NCBI GenBank assembly: GCA_049680625.1
Contig: JBAUID010000208.1
Coordinates: 1-24,537 of the forward strand
DNA: 24,537 nt
Origin: JAUIAI01 sp049680625
Lineage (GTDB): Bacteria > Pseudomonadota > Gammaproteobacteria > Burkholderiales > Burkholderiaceae_E
Direction of reading: 5' to 3'
The stretch's first letter is position 1; each line of letters starts with the position of its first letter. Made by a program: the position numbers and the translations under genes. Below the pieces are notes generated by a model. The model saw only the letters and a list, made by a program, of their open reading frames with translations, searched no databases and was not told the origin of the DNA. Below are positions 12,902 through 21,195 of this stretch, one piece after another.

Positions 12902-15878
12902 CTGTGGTGAGCGCTGTTGCTTTGTGAGTATCCGTTCGAACGATCTGCTCCGCGCTTGCTATCCAGCGCGAAAATTGCTGAACCGGCCCGTAGTGGAAGC
13001 CCTGGGCGTAATCACAACCAAGCATGGTGAGGCGGTCAGCTGTTTCCCGGGTTTCCACCCATTCGGCGACGCAACTCATACCCAGGGCATGCGACATCGA
13101 AATAATGCTGCTGACGATACTCTGTGCCTGCGGATTGCGTTCAAGGTCGCGCACAAAAGTGCCGTCCATTTTCAACACCTGGGCGGACAGACTTTGAATG
13201 TATGCGAACGAGGTGTATCCGGATCCGAAGTCATCCAGGGCAAGCTGGATACCCATGGCATGCATTTCTTCGGTGAAGTTCCGGGTTGCTGGCAGATCCA
13301 TCAGGGCAATCGACTCGGTGATTTCCAGGCACAGACTTCCTGCTGCTTCAGGATATCTCGATATCAAAATAGTCAAATCGCCGAGGAAATTTCGGCTGTT
13401 TATCGACGCAGCACTGAGGTTGACCGCAACATACCCAACCCGGTCTTTAATTGCCGGGTTTTCAGTAATTTTGATCAGTGTTTGTTCAACAATGTAACGG
13501 TCGATGTCAGGCATCAGGGAGTGACGCTGGGCCGCGTCGATAAAGCTTCCGGGCAAATGAACATCACCATGCTGATTACGCAGCCGAAGCAGCACTTCGA
13601 GATTTTGCTTTCCAGAGCCTTCTTGTAATGGCACGATGGGTTGTACCCACAAATCCATTTGTGACCGGTAGTCTCCGGATTGCACAAATTTGTCCCAGAA
13701 TCGTTCGATGTGTAAACGTTCGTTGACGGGGCCGGATCGGTCAAAGACGGAGATCGAATCACTGCCATTGGCTTCCGCCTCGTCACAGGCTCGCTGGGCG
13801 TGAACCAGGGCTTCTTCAGCTGGCACGTCTGCATTGCCAAAAGCCATGCCCACATTGACCGACAGACGAACCGAAATTGAGCGGAAGGTAAACGGGTTGC
13901 CAGATATTTCTTCGGCGATTTCGGTTGCGGTCAGAAACGAATCGTCAGCATCGGAGACCAGCCAAAATACCGAAAATTCTTCATTACCCGACCGACTTGT
14001 ACAAGCCTGTGCACCTGCGCATTTTGTGATTCGCAAAGCGACTTCTTTCAGAAAATTGTCTGCCGCCTGGCGTCCGTGCAACTTGGAAATCGCATGAAAA
14101 TTATTAACCTTGATATGCAGAAATGTGCCGGTTCGATTATTGTTGAGCTGGCTTTGTAGCGCCAGGATCGCCTTGTTCATGCCATACCACGACTTCGCAC
14201 CCGTTAGATAGTCGTGGGTTGCCTGGTGTTCAAGAGTCTCTTGCAACTGGGCCATTGCCGAGACGTCGGTTACGGCAATTTCAACGCCAGCCGGAGTGGA
14301 AATCGCCTGCAGGTTCAGGGTGTGTTCGCCGTGGTGAATCTGGGTCGCATGGCTGCTTTGTTTGGTGGCGCCTGCATTGTTAAGCAGCTTGAATAAAGTT
14401 GCCCGACCAATAACGCTTTCGAGCGGAATTTGCTCCAAGCTGTCGTTGTTGAACAGTTCGCGAGCGGCCCGGTTGGTCTGGACAATCAAACAATTACTGT
14501 CCAAAGTAATAATACCGGTGGGAACATTATTGTAAATAGCGCGGTACTGGCGGGCTACCCGACGAGAACGGGTCATCGCTTGCAGGCGTCGCTTGCGCTC
14601 AAAGTGAAAGTTGGTTGTGGCGGCTGATGCGGCCAGAAAGGCACCAATAATGGCACCGGTTTCAAATGACAAGCCGGGAATCCGGTTGATGACCCCGGTT
14701 GCGTAGGAAATTTCTGCAACCAGGCAGACAGTAATCGAACCCCAGCTCCAGCAAAATATAGTGATTGCCGGGTGACGGAATTTCCAGGCAATGCGTACGG
14801 TGCACCAACCGTAAAATGCCAACGTGATGAAGCTGAACAAGAAGAACGTTGGCACGAAGATGGCGGTTGGCAACAGAAGCGCCGCCAAAGGTGCTGCCAG
14901 GCTGACAATTAGCGAGATCCGGCTAAATACTTTTCGCAGCTGCAGGCGAGCGACCTGTTGTCGAAACAGGCTCTCGTATAGCAGGCAACTGGATATCATC
15001 AGCAGTGCCAGGATCAATTGTTTGAATCGTAGTTCAACTATCGCGGGTACGTTATAGCTTAGCCACATCAAGTCGTAACCAAGCGTTATAGCGGTGACAC
15101 CAAGCAGTGACACTATCCAGAACGCGGTAGCAGCTAATGCAGAATTATGGGTGAAACTGGCAATTACCGCCGTGAACGCCGCCAGCACAAGTAACGCGCC
15201 AGTCAGCCCGGCGGCCAGATTTTGCCGGGCCTTGCTGGCATCGGCGAACGCGGCTTTGCTTTGTATACCTACGTATATTTTTGATGAACCAACGGCATGG
15301 GCTTTGAGTAACAAAGAATCAAAAGTCAGGCCGGCAGGGTCAAAATAAAACCCCTGGTCAAATCGGCGTATCGGAATGGTGCTGGTAGCCGGCCCGTAGT
15401 CCGAACCACTGGCTTTTATGTCACCAATAAGATGACCGCGTGAATCAAATGCCCACATTTGCACCTGGCGCAGAGTTTTGTCGCCGACCACGATGAGATT
15501 GTCATCCAACCCTGTCAGGTTGTCCGCATTAACCAGGATCCAAATCGGGGCGATTGAGCGGTTGTTTGAGACTGATAAGGTCGTCGGCAGAAGTCTTAGT
15601 GCCTCGCGCGCGTCATTCACATCGGAAAACTTTTCTCCTGCCGCACCGACAATGGGTACCGGGTCAGGCAAATGCAGATTCTGACTGTTCAGTGCCATAA
15701 AAGCGATGACACCAATAAAACCCCCGAGCATGACCAGCGCACGCAGCAACACGCTCAACCGAATACGGGCTGTCAGCGCCGAGATGGATGTGTGATTAAG
15801 AGAGGGCTGGAGCGGAGGCATCGAAGGCTTATCTAACCATTTGTAGTTAGCAAACAGAATGCCCGACGACCAGATCAT
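12888..15878 (-). CDS. 7TM receptor-like protein with PAS, degenerate GGDEF and intact EAL domains
   Basis: 996 residues from ATG at 15878; TTG at 15881 and ATG at 15821 are alternatives. (Positions below count from the TTG.) An N-terminal anchor (about 43-65), a periplasmic DISMED2-like sensor (85-210), about seven membrane helices (220-425), PAS (445-545), GGDEF (550-715) and EAL (720-980). The GGDEF site is degenerate: GNEEF at 632-636 replaces GGDEF, and the metal-binding DxD strand reads IKVN instead of IDLD, so cyclase activity is very unlikely. The EAL domain has EVLLR and keeps VNLS, EITES, DDFGSG, LKMD, AEWVET and YAQGF, so it should be a phosphodiesterase. It is a paralogue of the protein at 4035-7100. 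It sits between two small membrane-protein genes on the same strand. Confidence 0.93.
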   Translation of the reverse strand: MIWSSGILFANYKWLDKPSMPPLQPSLNHTSISALTARIRLSVLLRALVMLGGFIGVIAFMALNSQNLHLPDPVPIVGAAGEKFSDVNDAREALRLLPTTLSVSNNRSIAPIWILVNADNLTGLDDNLIVVGDKTLRQVQMWAFDSRGHLIGDIKASGSDYGPATSTIPIRRFDQGFYFDPAGLTFDSLLLKAHAVGSSKIYVGIQSKAAFADASKARQNLAAGLTGALLVLAAFTAVIASFTHNSALAATAFWIVSLLGVTAITLGYDLMWLSYNVPAIVELRFKQLILALLMISSCLLYESLFRQQVARLQLRKVFSRISLIVSLAAPLAALLLPTAIFVPTFFLFSFITLAFYGWCTVRIAWKFRHPAITIFCWSWGSITVCLVAEISYATGVINRIPGLSFETGAIIGAFLAASAATTNFHFERKRRLQAMTRSRRVARQYRAIYNNVPTGIITLDSNCLIVQTNRAARELFNNDSLEQIPLESVIGRATLFKLLNNAGATKQSSHATQIHHGEHTLNLQAISTPAGVEIAVTDVSAMAQLQETLEHQATHDYLTGAKSWYGMNKAILALQSQLNNNRTGTFLHIKVNNFHAISKLHGRQAADNFLKEVALRITKCAGAQACTSRSGNEEFSVFWLVSDADDSFLTATEIAEEISGNPFTFRSISVRLSVNVGMAFGNADVPAEEALVHAQRACDEAEANGSDSISVFDRSGPVNERLHIERFWDKFVQSGDYRSQMDLWVQPIVPLQEGSGKQNLEVLLRLRNQHGDVHLPGSFIDAAQRHSLMPDIDRYIVEQTLIKITENPAIKDRVGYVAVNLSAASINSRNFLGDLTILISRYPEAAGSLCLEITESIALMDLPATRNFTEEMHAMGIQLALDDFGSGYTSFAYIQSLSAQVLKMDGTFVRDLERNPQAQSIVSSIISMSHALGMSCVAEWVETRETADRLTMLGCDYAQGFHYGPVQQFSRWIASAEQIVRTDTHKATALTTGANR

Positions 15879-16022
15879 CAATAATTACCCGCCGACTAGC
15901 GGCTATCGGCCGCAGACTATTGGCCTATTTGCGGGAATAGCTGTTGCAATGCCGCTAGTTGTTGTTGCCTGCCGACCAGCCGGCGGTGTGAATGGCGCAG
16001 CTGACTGACGGTATGTAGCCCG

Positions 16023-16454
16023 TTAACGTCCCGAACCCATAGCCCACCACGGCCAGCAAAGTGCCAGCGATATCACGTGCAGGTTTGGGTCTTCGCTGCG
16101 CGGGTAACTTGGCAATCGTTCCAGTCGACGATGGACGTAACCGGTGCCAAGGAACAAGTGCAGTCCGAAAGCAGCGCCGGCCAACAAGATGTTATTCAGA
16201 CCGGGTAAACTGGCCAGCGTGATACAGAGCAATGGTGCGGTAACGGTTGCGCACACTAGCCAGGCGCTTAATTGCCGCTGGCGACGATATCGGGGGAAAA
16301 ATATCGGCCGGGTTGTTTCACCAGCATAACGGTCGCGTTGCCTTAACAAGGTCAGCAGGGCCAGCAGGCTCCATAAGCCCGCGAGCATTAGTGCAATACA
16401 TATTGCCTGAATCATAATTCTGTTATGAAAAGAAGAGTTGGTTTGTTCCCGCAC
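16023..16454 (-). CDS. Small membrane protein, upstream copy of a pair
   Basis: 143 residues from GTG at 16454, or 130 from ATG at 16415 (starts MIQAICIALM, directly at the first membrane segment). Three or four hydrophobic segments: about 15-37, 61-82, 90-104 and the ALCWPWWAM end. No known family is recognised. The layout matches the protein at 12461-12901: first helix, a basic loop with FFPRYRRQRQLS, two helices including AFGLHLFLGTG, a polar loop and a C-terminal WPW. It ends 144 bp before the GGDEF-EAL gene, so it may share its message. Function unknown. Confidence 0.72.
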   Translation of the reverse strand: MREQTNSSFHNRIMIQAICIALMLAGLWSLLALLTLLRQRDRYAGETTRPIFFPRYRRQRQLSAWLVCATVTAPLLCITLASLPGLNNILLAGAAFGLHLFLGTGYVHRRLERLPSYPRSEDPNLHVISLALCWPWWAMGSGR

Positions 16455-16679
16455 TCTTGAATTGCGCCGCCAGGGTTTGCTGAGCCTGGTTCAGGTTCGA
16501 TCATGGGTTGCAGTGTGCCGCTAGCACAGAGTCAGGGGTACAGAAGGTCGTCACCGTCGAATAGTTGGTCTGTTTGCTGCATTCGTGGCAGTTTTTCCGG
16601 GCATTTCTTCGCACGATTCAGCCAGCGGGTAATTCAGGTAATAATGCGAATAAGCGCGCCATCCTTCAGCGGAGAAAAT

Positions 16680-17834
16680 ATGATTGAAAGAAGCTTGTTT
16701 AACGAAGAGCATGAAATGTTCCGGGACTCGATTCGTCGTTTCCTCGACAAGGAAGTCGTGCCGCATCACGAACGCTGGGAAGAACAAGGTTATGTTGATC
16801 GGGATGTCTGGCTTAAAGCCGGACAGAACGGATTTCTTTGCCCGACCATGCCAGAGGAGTACGGTGGTGCCGGGGTCGATAAGTTGTATTCCATTGTCAT
16901 GAAAGAGGAAATCGCTCGTATCAACGCCACCGGGATTGGCTTTGGCCTGCACAGCGAAATTGTTGCCCCTTACATTTTGCGATATGGCTCTGACGCGCAA
17001 AAACAGCGCCTGTTGCCGGCAATGGCTCGGGGGGAGGTAATTGGTGCGATTGCCATGAGCGAGCCAGGGGCGGGCTCCGATTTGCAAGCGGTCAAAACCA
17101 GTGCCACCCGCGATGGGGATGTCTACGTAGTAAACGGCTCAAAAACGTTCATTACCAATGGCTGGAATGCCGATATGGTGATTACGGTGGCCAAGACAAA
17201 TCCTGAGCTTGGCGCCAAGGGAACCAGTCTGATTCTGGTGGAAACCGGCATGGATGGTTTTGCCAAAGGCAAACGCCTGAAAAAGATCGGCCTGAAAGCC
17301 CAGGACACCAGTGAACTGTTTTTTGATAATGTCCGTGTACCACTGGACAACCTGCTGGGCAACGAGAACGAAGGTTTCATTTACCTGATGCAAGAGCTGC
17401 CCTGGGAGCGATTGCAAATTGCGATTACTGGCGCTGCATCCGCCCAGGCAGCAATTGACTGGACGATCGAATACGTGCGCGAACGAAAAGCATTTGGAAA
17501 GGCGGTGGCCGGTTTTCAGAACACGCGCTTCAAACTGGCTGAACTACAAACCAAGGTGCAGGTTGCCCGGGTGTTTGTCGACAAGTGCATCGAGATGCTG
17601 ATGCGTAATGAACTGGACACGGCAACGGCAAGTATGGCCAAGTATTGGGTCAGCGACTTGCAAAACGAAGTTATTGACGAATGCCTGCAACTGCACGGTG
17701 GTTACGGCTATATGTGGGAATACCCAATTGCGCGTGCCTGGGCTGACGCGCGCGTGCAGCGAATCTATGGCGGCACCAACGAAATCATGAAAGAAGTGAT
17801 TTCCAGGTCGATGGGGTTGCCACCGGCAAAGTAG
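16680..17834 (+). CDS. Acyl-CoA dehydrogenase, long-chain (LCAD/ACADL-like)
   Basis: 384 residues from ATG at 16680, preceded by GGAGAAAAT; an upstream in-frame start at 16503 adds 59 residues unlike the family and is rejected. This FAD enzyme makes the first beta-oxidation step, acyl-CoA to trans-2-enoyl-CoA, passing electrons to electron-transfer flavoprotein. Typical segments are MSEPGAGSDLQAVKTSATRD, FITNGWNAD, DTSELFFDNVRVP, VRERKAFGKAV, MAKYWVSDLQ, LQLHGGYGYMWEYPIARAWA and IYGGTNEIMKE. The catalytic Glu of the LCAD/IVD type lies in LMQELPWERL; the MCAD position has Gly (YGGTNE), as expected for LCAD. Similarity to vertebrate LCAD motifs is close. The thiolase gene follows after 97 bp, probably co-transcribed. 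Chain-length preference is inferred. Confidence 0.93.
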   Translation: MIERSLFNEEHEMFRDSIRRFLDKEVVPHHERWEEQGYVDRDVWLKAGQNGFLCPTMPEEYGGAGVDKLYSIVMKEEIARINATGIGFGLHSEIVAPYILRYGSDAQKQRLLPAMARGEVIGAIAMSEPGAGSDLQAVKTSATRDGDVYVVNGSKTFITNGWNADMVITVAKTNPELGAKGTSLILVETGMDGFAKGKRLKKIGLKAQDTSELFFDNVRVPLDNLLGNENEGFIYLMQELPWERLQIAITGAASAQAAIDWTIEYVRERKAFGKAVAGFQNTRFKLAELQTKVQVARVFVDKCIEMLMRNELDTATASMAKYWVSDLQNEVIDECLQLHGGYGYMWEYPIARAWADARVQRIYGGTNEIMKEVISRSMGLPPAK

Positions 17835-17931
17835 TTAGGAAAGCAAATAATCCAGTAAGCAAGAATTCGAGCAATCAAGTACTCGAGAGACCATCCGGGA
17901 ATTATCCGGCGGCAAGAAAAAGGAGAGAATA

Positions 17932-19113
17932 ATGGGGCAGGCATATATTGTGGCAGCTGTACGGACAGCTGGCGGGCGTAAGGGTGGGGCCTTGTCGGGT
18001 TGGCATCCCGCTGATCTGGGCGGCGCGGTACTGAACGCTCTGATTGATAAAACCGGGGCTGACCCTGCATTGGTTGACGACGTGGTGTTTGGCTGCGTTC
18101 ACCAGCTTGGTGAACAGGCGCTCAACGTTGCCCGTGGCGCGGTTTTGTCCTCCCGGCTGCCGGAATCGGTACCGGGAACATCAGTGGACCGGCAGTGCGG
18201 CAGCTCACAACAAGCCGTTCACTTTGCAGCCCAGGCCGTAATGTCTGGGTGGCAGGATATTGTGATTGCTGGTGGGGTGGAAAGCATGACCCGCGTGCCG
18301 ATGGGTTCATCGGTTGTGGTTCCGGCCAAGGCCGGCATGGGTTTTTACGTTGGCCCGGCGATGCAGGCGAGGTATCCGGATATTGAATTCAGTCAGTTTA
18401 CCGGCGCCGAAATGATCGCCAGCAAGTACGACTTGTCACGCGTCGAACTCGACACCTTTGCCTTTGAGAGTCACCAGCGTGCTATTCGGGCAACTGAATC
18501 TGGTCAGTTCAAAGAGGAAATCCTGCCACTGGAAATTCGCAAAGCTGATGGTAGTGGTGACGGGCAAATGCACGAGGTCGACGAGGGCATTCGTTTTGAT
18601 GCGTCGTTGGAAGGTATCCAGAGCGTCAAGCTGCTGCACGAGAAAGGTCGGGTCACTGCGGCCACTGCAAGCCAGATCTGCGACGGTGCAACCGCCGTCA
18701 TGGTGGTTAACGACGAAGGCTTAAAGAAGCTTGGCATCAATCCGATGGCAAGAGTTCACCATATGACGGTGATTGGCCACGACCCGGTGATCATGCTGGA
18801 GGCGCCGATACCGGCTACCCATCAGGCCCTGAAAAAGGCGGGCATGAAAATATCCGATATCGATCTGTTCGAAGTCAATGAGGCCTTTGCCCCGGTGCCA
18901 CTGGCGTGGTTAAAAGACACTGGCGCGGACCCGTCGCGTCTGAATGTGAACGGCGGTGCGATCGCGCTAGGGCATCCACTTGGCGCATCAGGTACAAAGC
19001 TCACAACTACTTTGGTTCATGCACTTAAGGCCCAGGGCAAACGATACGGCTTGCAGACGATGTGCGAAGGTGGTGGATTGGCAAATGTCACGATTTTCGA
19101 GAGCCTGCATTAG
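17932..19113 (+). CDS. Acetyl-CoA acyltransferase (thiolase)
   Basis: 393 residues with AAGGAG closely upstream of the ATG at 17932. Thiolases cleave 3-ketoacyl-CoA with CoA to acetyl-CoA and a shortened acyl-CoA, or run in reverse to condense two acetyl-CoA. The nucleophilic cysteine is residue 89 in DRQCGSSQQA; NVNGGAIALGHPLGASG carries the catalytic His348; CEGGGLANV has Cys378. All three are present, so the enzyme should be active. EVNEAFAPV and the ICDGATAV region are also typical. Together with the upstream LCAD gene it supplies the first and last reactions of beta-oxidation; the hydratase and active hydroxyacyl dehydrogenase are not in the window. Degradative versus acetoacetyl-CoA-forming role is not resolved. 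Confidence 0.95.
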   Translation: MGQAYIVAAVRTAGGRKGGALSGWHPADLGGAVLNALIDKTGADPALVDDVVFGCVHQLGEQALNVARGAVLSSRLPESVPGTSVDRQCGSSQQAVHFAAQAVMSGWQDIVIAGGVESMTRVPMGSSVVVPAKAGMGFYVGPAMQARYPDIEFSQFTGAEMIASKYDLSRVELDTFAFESHQRAIRATESGQFKEEILPLEIRKADGSGDGQMHEVDEGIRFDASLEGIQSVKLLHEKGRVTAATASQICDGATAVMVVNDEGLKKLGINPMARVHHMTVIGHDPVIMLEAPIPATHQALKKAGMKISDIDLFEVNEAFAPVPLAWLKDTGADPSRLNVNGGAIALGHPLGASGTKLTTTLVHALKAQGKRYGLQTMCEGGGLANVTIFESLH

Positions 19114-19130
19114 CGCAAAGTGGCCGATTT

Positions 19131-19162
19131 AGTCCGATTGCATTGTGGAAATGTGGACTTTT
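19131..19162 (+). terminator. Weak candidate terminator after the thiolase gene
   Basis: AGTCC (19131-19135) and GGACT (19155-19159) can pair, with an inner CATT/AATG stem, and TTTT follows (19159-19162). The internal loop is asymmetric, so strength is doubtful. It lies 18 nt after the stop. Confidence 0.3.
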
Positions 19163-19263
19163 GAAATTGTGGGTAAGTGAAATCGCGGGTTACAAAAGTC
19201 AGATCGTCGCGCTGCAGGGTGCATGACAAATAACAAAACAGTGAGCAGAGAATGAGCAATCCG

Positions 19264-19755
19264 CTAACTCACAATATAAGAGCCGGCGCCGGTTGCAATC
19301 AATACGTTGGCCTCGTTGATCAGTTCCATCTGGGTTGATGCAATGCGTCGACCCAGACGGGTAACAACAGAGCGGGCGGTAAACGACGTTCCCTGTCCCG
19401 AGCGCAGGTAGTCAACCCGCAAATCGATCGTGCCAATGTATTTGAAGCGCTCCATCACCTGATCTGCTGACTCATGTTTGTGCTTGTCTGCCTGCGCCGC
19501 CAGGATAGAAACCCCGGCGGTGGCGTCTAATGCGGACGAAATTACGCCGCCGTGTAGTCGGCCGTACAAGAAGTGGCCAACTAGTTCGGGGCGCATCGCA
19601 AAATGCATCGTACATTCATCACCGCTGAGTGACTGGATTTTCAAACCGAGATGCTGATTAAAACTGACCCGCTCCTCCATGAGCTGATGAATGCGGGCCT
19701 CGAGTTCTTTTTGTTCTTCCGGGCTACGCCTCGGTTGTTGTTGTTCAGATTCCAT
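19264..19755 (-). CDS. Hotdog-fold acyl-CoA thioesterase (PaaI/YiiD-like)
   Basis: 163 residues from ATG at 19755, with AGGG 5 nt upstream; a TTG directly before it is the alternative. The family motif is YGRLHGGVISSALDATAG, with the HGG turn and the helix acid (D) that make up the usual catalytic site of PaaI-type thioesterases. DLRVDYLRSGQGTSFTARS and a C-terminal NVLIATGAGSYIV strand complete the fold. Such enzymes release CoA from acyl-CoA, often to relieve trapped intermediates. There is no signal peptide; the N-terminus is Gln/Glu-rich. It lies downstream of an acyl-CoA dehydrogenase on the same strand, 83 bp apart. Substrate is not determinable. Confidence 0.87.
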   Translation of the reverse strand: MESEQQQPRRSPEEQKELEARIHQLMEERVSFNQHLGLKIQSLSGDECTMHFAMRPELVGHFLYGRLHGGVISSALDATAGVSILAAQADKHKHESADQVMERFKYIGTIDLRVDYLRSGQGTSFTARSVVTRLGRRIASTQMELINEANVLIATGAGSYIVS

Positions 19756-19800
19756 CAAGCCCTGTTGTCTATACTGGTTGGCCGAAAAACGCTTTTTTCG

Positions 19801-19827
19801 TTTTGTTCGTTTTGTTCGTTTTGTTCG
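19801..19827. repeat. Three perfect 9-bp tandem repeats
   Basis: TTTTGTTCG is repeated exactly three times (19801-19809, 19810-19818, 19819-19827), with degenerate copies TTTTTTCG before and TGTTTTTCG after. It lies between the acyl-CoA dehydrogenase stop and the thioesterase start. On the transcribed minus strand it reads CGAACAAAA repeats, an A-rich, unstructured leader upstream of the thioesterase. Confidence 0.8.
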
Positions 19828-19838
19828 TGTTTTTCGTT

Positions 19839-21008
19839 TTAGCGCGGGAATATTCCCATTGTTTTTGCAATAATTCCGAGCATCACTTCATCTGCACCGC
19901 CGCCGATGGAGCCGAGCCGGGAGTCCCGCCAGAAGCGATTGACGTGGGTTTCTTCAATATAGCCCATCCCACCCCAGAACTGTACGCACCAGTCCGCGAT
20001 ACTACGTGCGACCCGCGCGCCTTTGAGTTTGGCCATAGACGCGAGTTGACTGACATCTTCACCGGCAACGTATAAAGTTGTTGCCCGATACAGCAGCGAA
20101 CGGACAGCTTCAAGTTCGGTTCGTAACTCTGCGAGCTTGAAGTAAATGAACTGGTTATTTAGTAGGGGTTGTCCGAAGGCTTCGCGCTCACCCAGATATT
20201 TGATTGTCTCATTCAGAATGCGCTCACCTTTGGTCCAGCCGGCAGCGGCCCACAAGCGTTCTTCCTGGAACTGCTGCATCTGATAGATAAAACCCATTCC
20301 TTCTTCGCCAATTCGATAGCGCTGGGGCACCCGGACATCGTCGAAGAACAGCTGTGCGGTATCAGAAGAGTGCATACCTGCTTTGTTGAGCTTTTTAGTG
20401 ATTTGAACACCTGTTGTGTTCATGGGTACGCAGATCAACGACTTGTTGCGGTGAGCAGAACCTTCTGACGTATTGGCCAGCAGGCAGATCCAGTCGGCCT
20501 GCGTGCCATTGGTTGTCCACATCTTGCCGCCGCGGATGATGTAGTCGTCTCCATCGCGTCGGGCCGTTGTGCCGATAGAGGCAACATCAGACCCAGCCCC
20601 GGTTTCTGAAACACCCAGGCAGGCCACGAACTCACCACTGATTGACGGCGCCAGGAATTGCTCGCGTAATTCGTCTGAGCCGAAGCGCGCAAGCGCGGGT
20701 GTGGCCATATCGGTTTGCACACCAATTGCCATTGGAATGCCGCCGCAGTGGATATGGCCGAGGGCCTCAGCCACCGCAACAGAGTAACTGTAGTCAAGGT
20801 CCAGGCCGCCAAACCGGCTGGGTTTGGTTACCCCAAGCAGCCCGAGTTTGCCCAGCTTTCCAAACACCTCATGGGCAGGAAAGATGCCCGCTTTCTCCCA
20901 CTCATCAACATTCGGATTGATTTCGTTGTCGATAAAACGCTTAAGCGTTTCCTGCATTTGGCGGTGTTCTTCACTGAACATGGTGGCTTGACTCCGGTTA
21001 TAACTCAT
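19839..21008 (-). CDS. Acyl-CoA dehydrogenase, AtuD (citronellyl-CoA dehydrogenase)-like
   Basis: 389 residues from ATG at 21008 (MSYNRSQ); the frame also opens at ATG 21056, adding 16 residues, and neither has a strong ribosome binding site. Family features: EINPNVDEWEKAGIFPAHEV, GLLGVTKPSRFGGLDLDYSY, GVSETGAGSDVASIGTTARR, AQLFFDDVRVP, YLGEREAFGQPL, LASMAKLKGARV, WGGMGYIEE and IGGGADEVMLGI. The likely base is a Glu in FQEERLW, as in LCAD/IVD-type enzymes. The IHCGGIPMAIGVQTDMATPA segment matches the AtuD-type subgroup I know from Pseudomonas acyclic-terpene breakdown, but no other atu gene is present, so the substrate may be an ordinary or branched acyl-CoA. It probably forms an operon with the downstream thioesterase. 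Confidence 0.9.
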   Translation of the reverse strand: MSYNRSQATMFSEEHRQMQETLKRFIDNEINPNVDEWEKAGIFPAHEVFGKLGKLGLLGVTKPSRFGGLDLDYSYSVAVAEALGHIHCGGIPMAIGVQTDMATPALARFGSDELREQFLAPSISGEFVACLGVSETGAGSDVASIGTTARRDGDDYIIRGGKMWTTNGTQADWICLLANTSEGSAHRNKSLICVPMNTTGVQITKKLNKAGMHSSDTAQLFFDDVRVPQRYRIGEEGMGFIYQMQQFQEERLWAAAGWTKGERILNETIKYLGEREAFGQPLLNNQFIYFKLAELRTELEAVRSLLYRATTLYVAGEDVSQLASMAKLKGARVARSIADWCVQFWGGMGYIEETHVNRFWRDSRLGSIGGGADEVMLGIIAKTMGIFPR

Positions 21009-21195
21009 GTCGAGAGTTTTTTTAGTGGCCTGGTTTAAGTATAGCGAGCCAGTCATTGCAGTCTTCGGGTCAATTCATTGTTGCTGTACGGGCAATTTGC
21101 CACGGTTTTCGATTTTTCATGGTCCGGGTGACGAAAAATTGGCCCGGCGGAAACCTATAATTGGGTTGTTCACACAGTAAAGCGCAACCGGTGAC

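Noticed and set aside
12801..13628. 275-codon plus-strand frame
   Set aside because: Antisense to the EAL domain of the second receptor; shadow of a conserved coding region.
16503..16679. 59-codon N-terminal extension of the LCAD-like gene
   Set aside because: It does not resemble acyl-CoA dehydrogenases, and a good ribosome binding site precedes the ATG at 16680.
19846..19857. Perfect palindrome GGGAATATTCCC
   Set aside because: It falls in the last codons of the AtuD-like gene; too short and too codon-constrained to call an operator.
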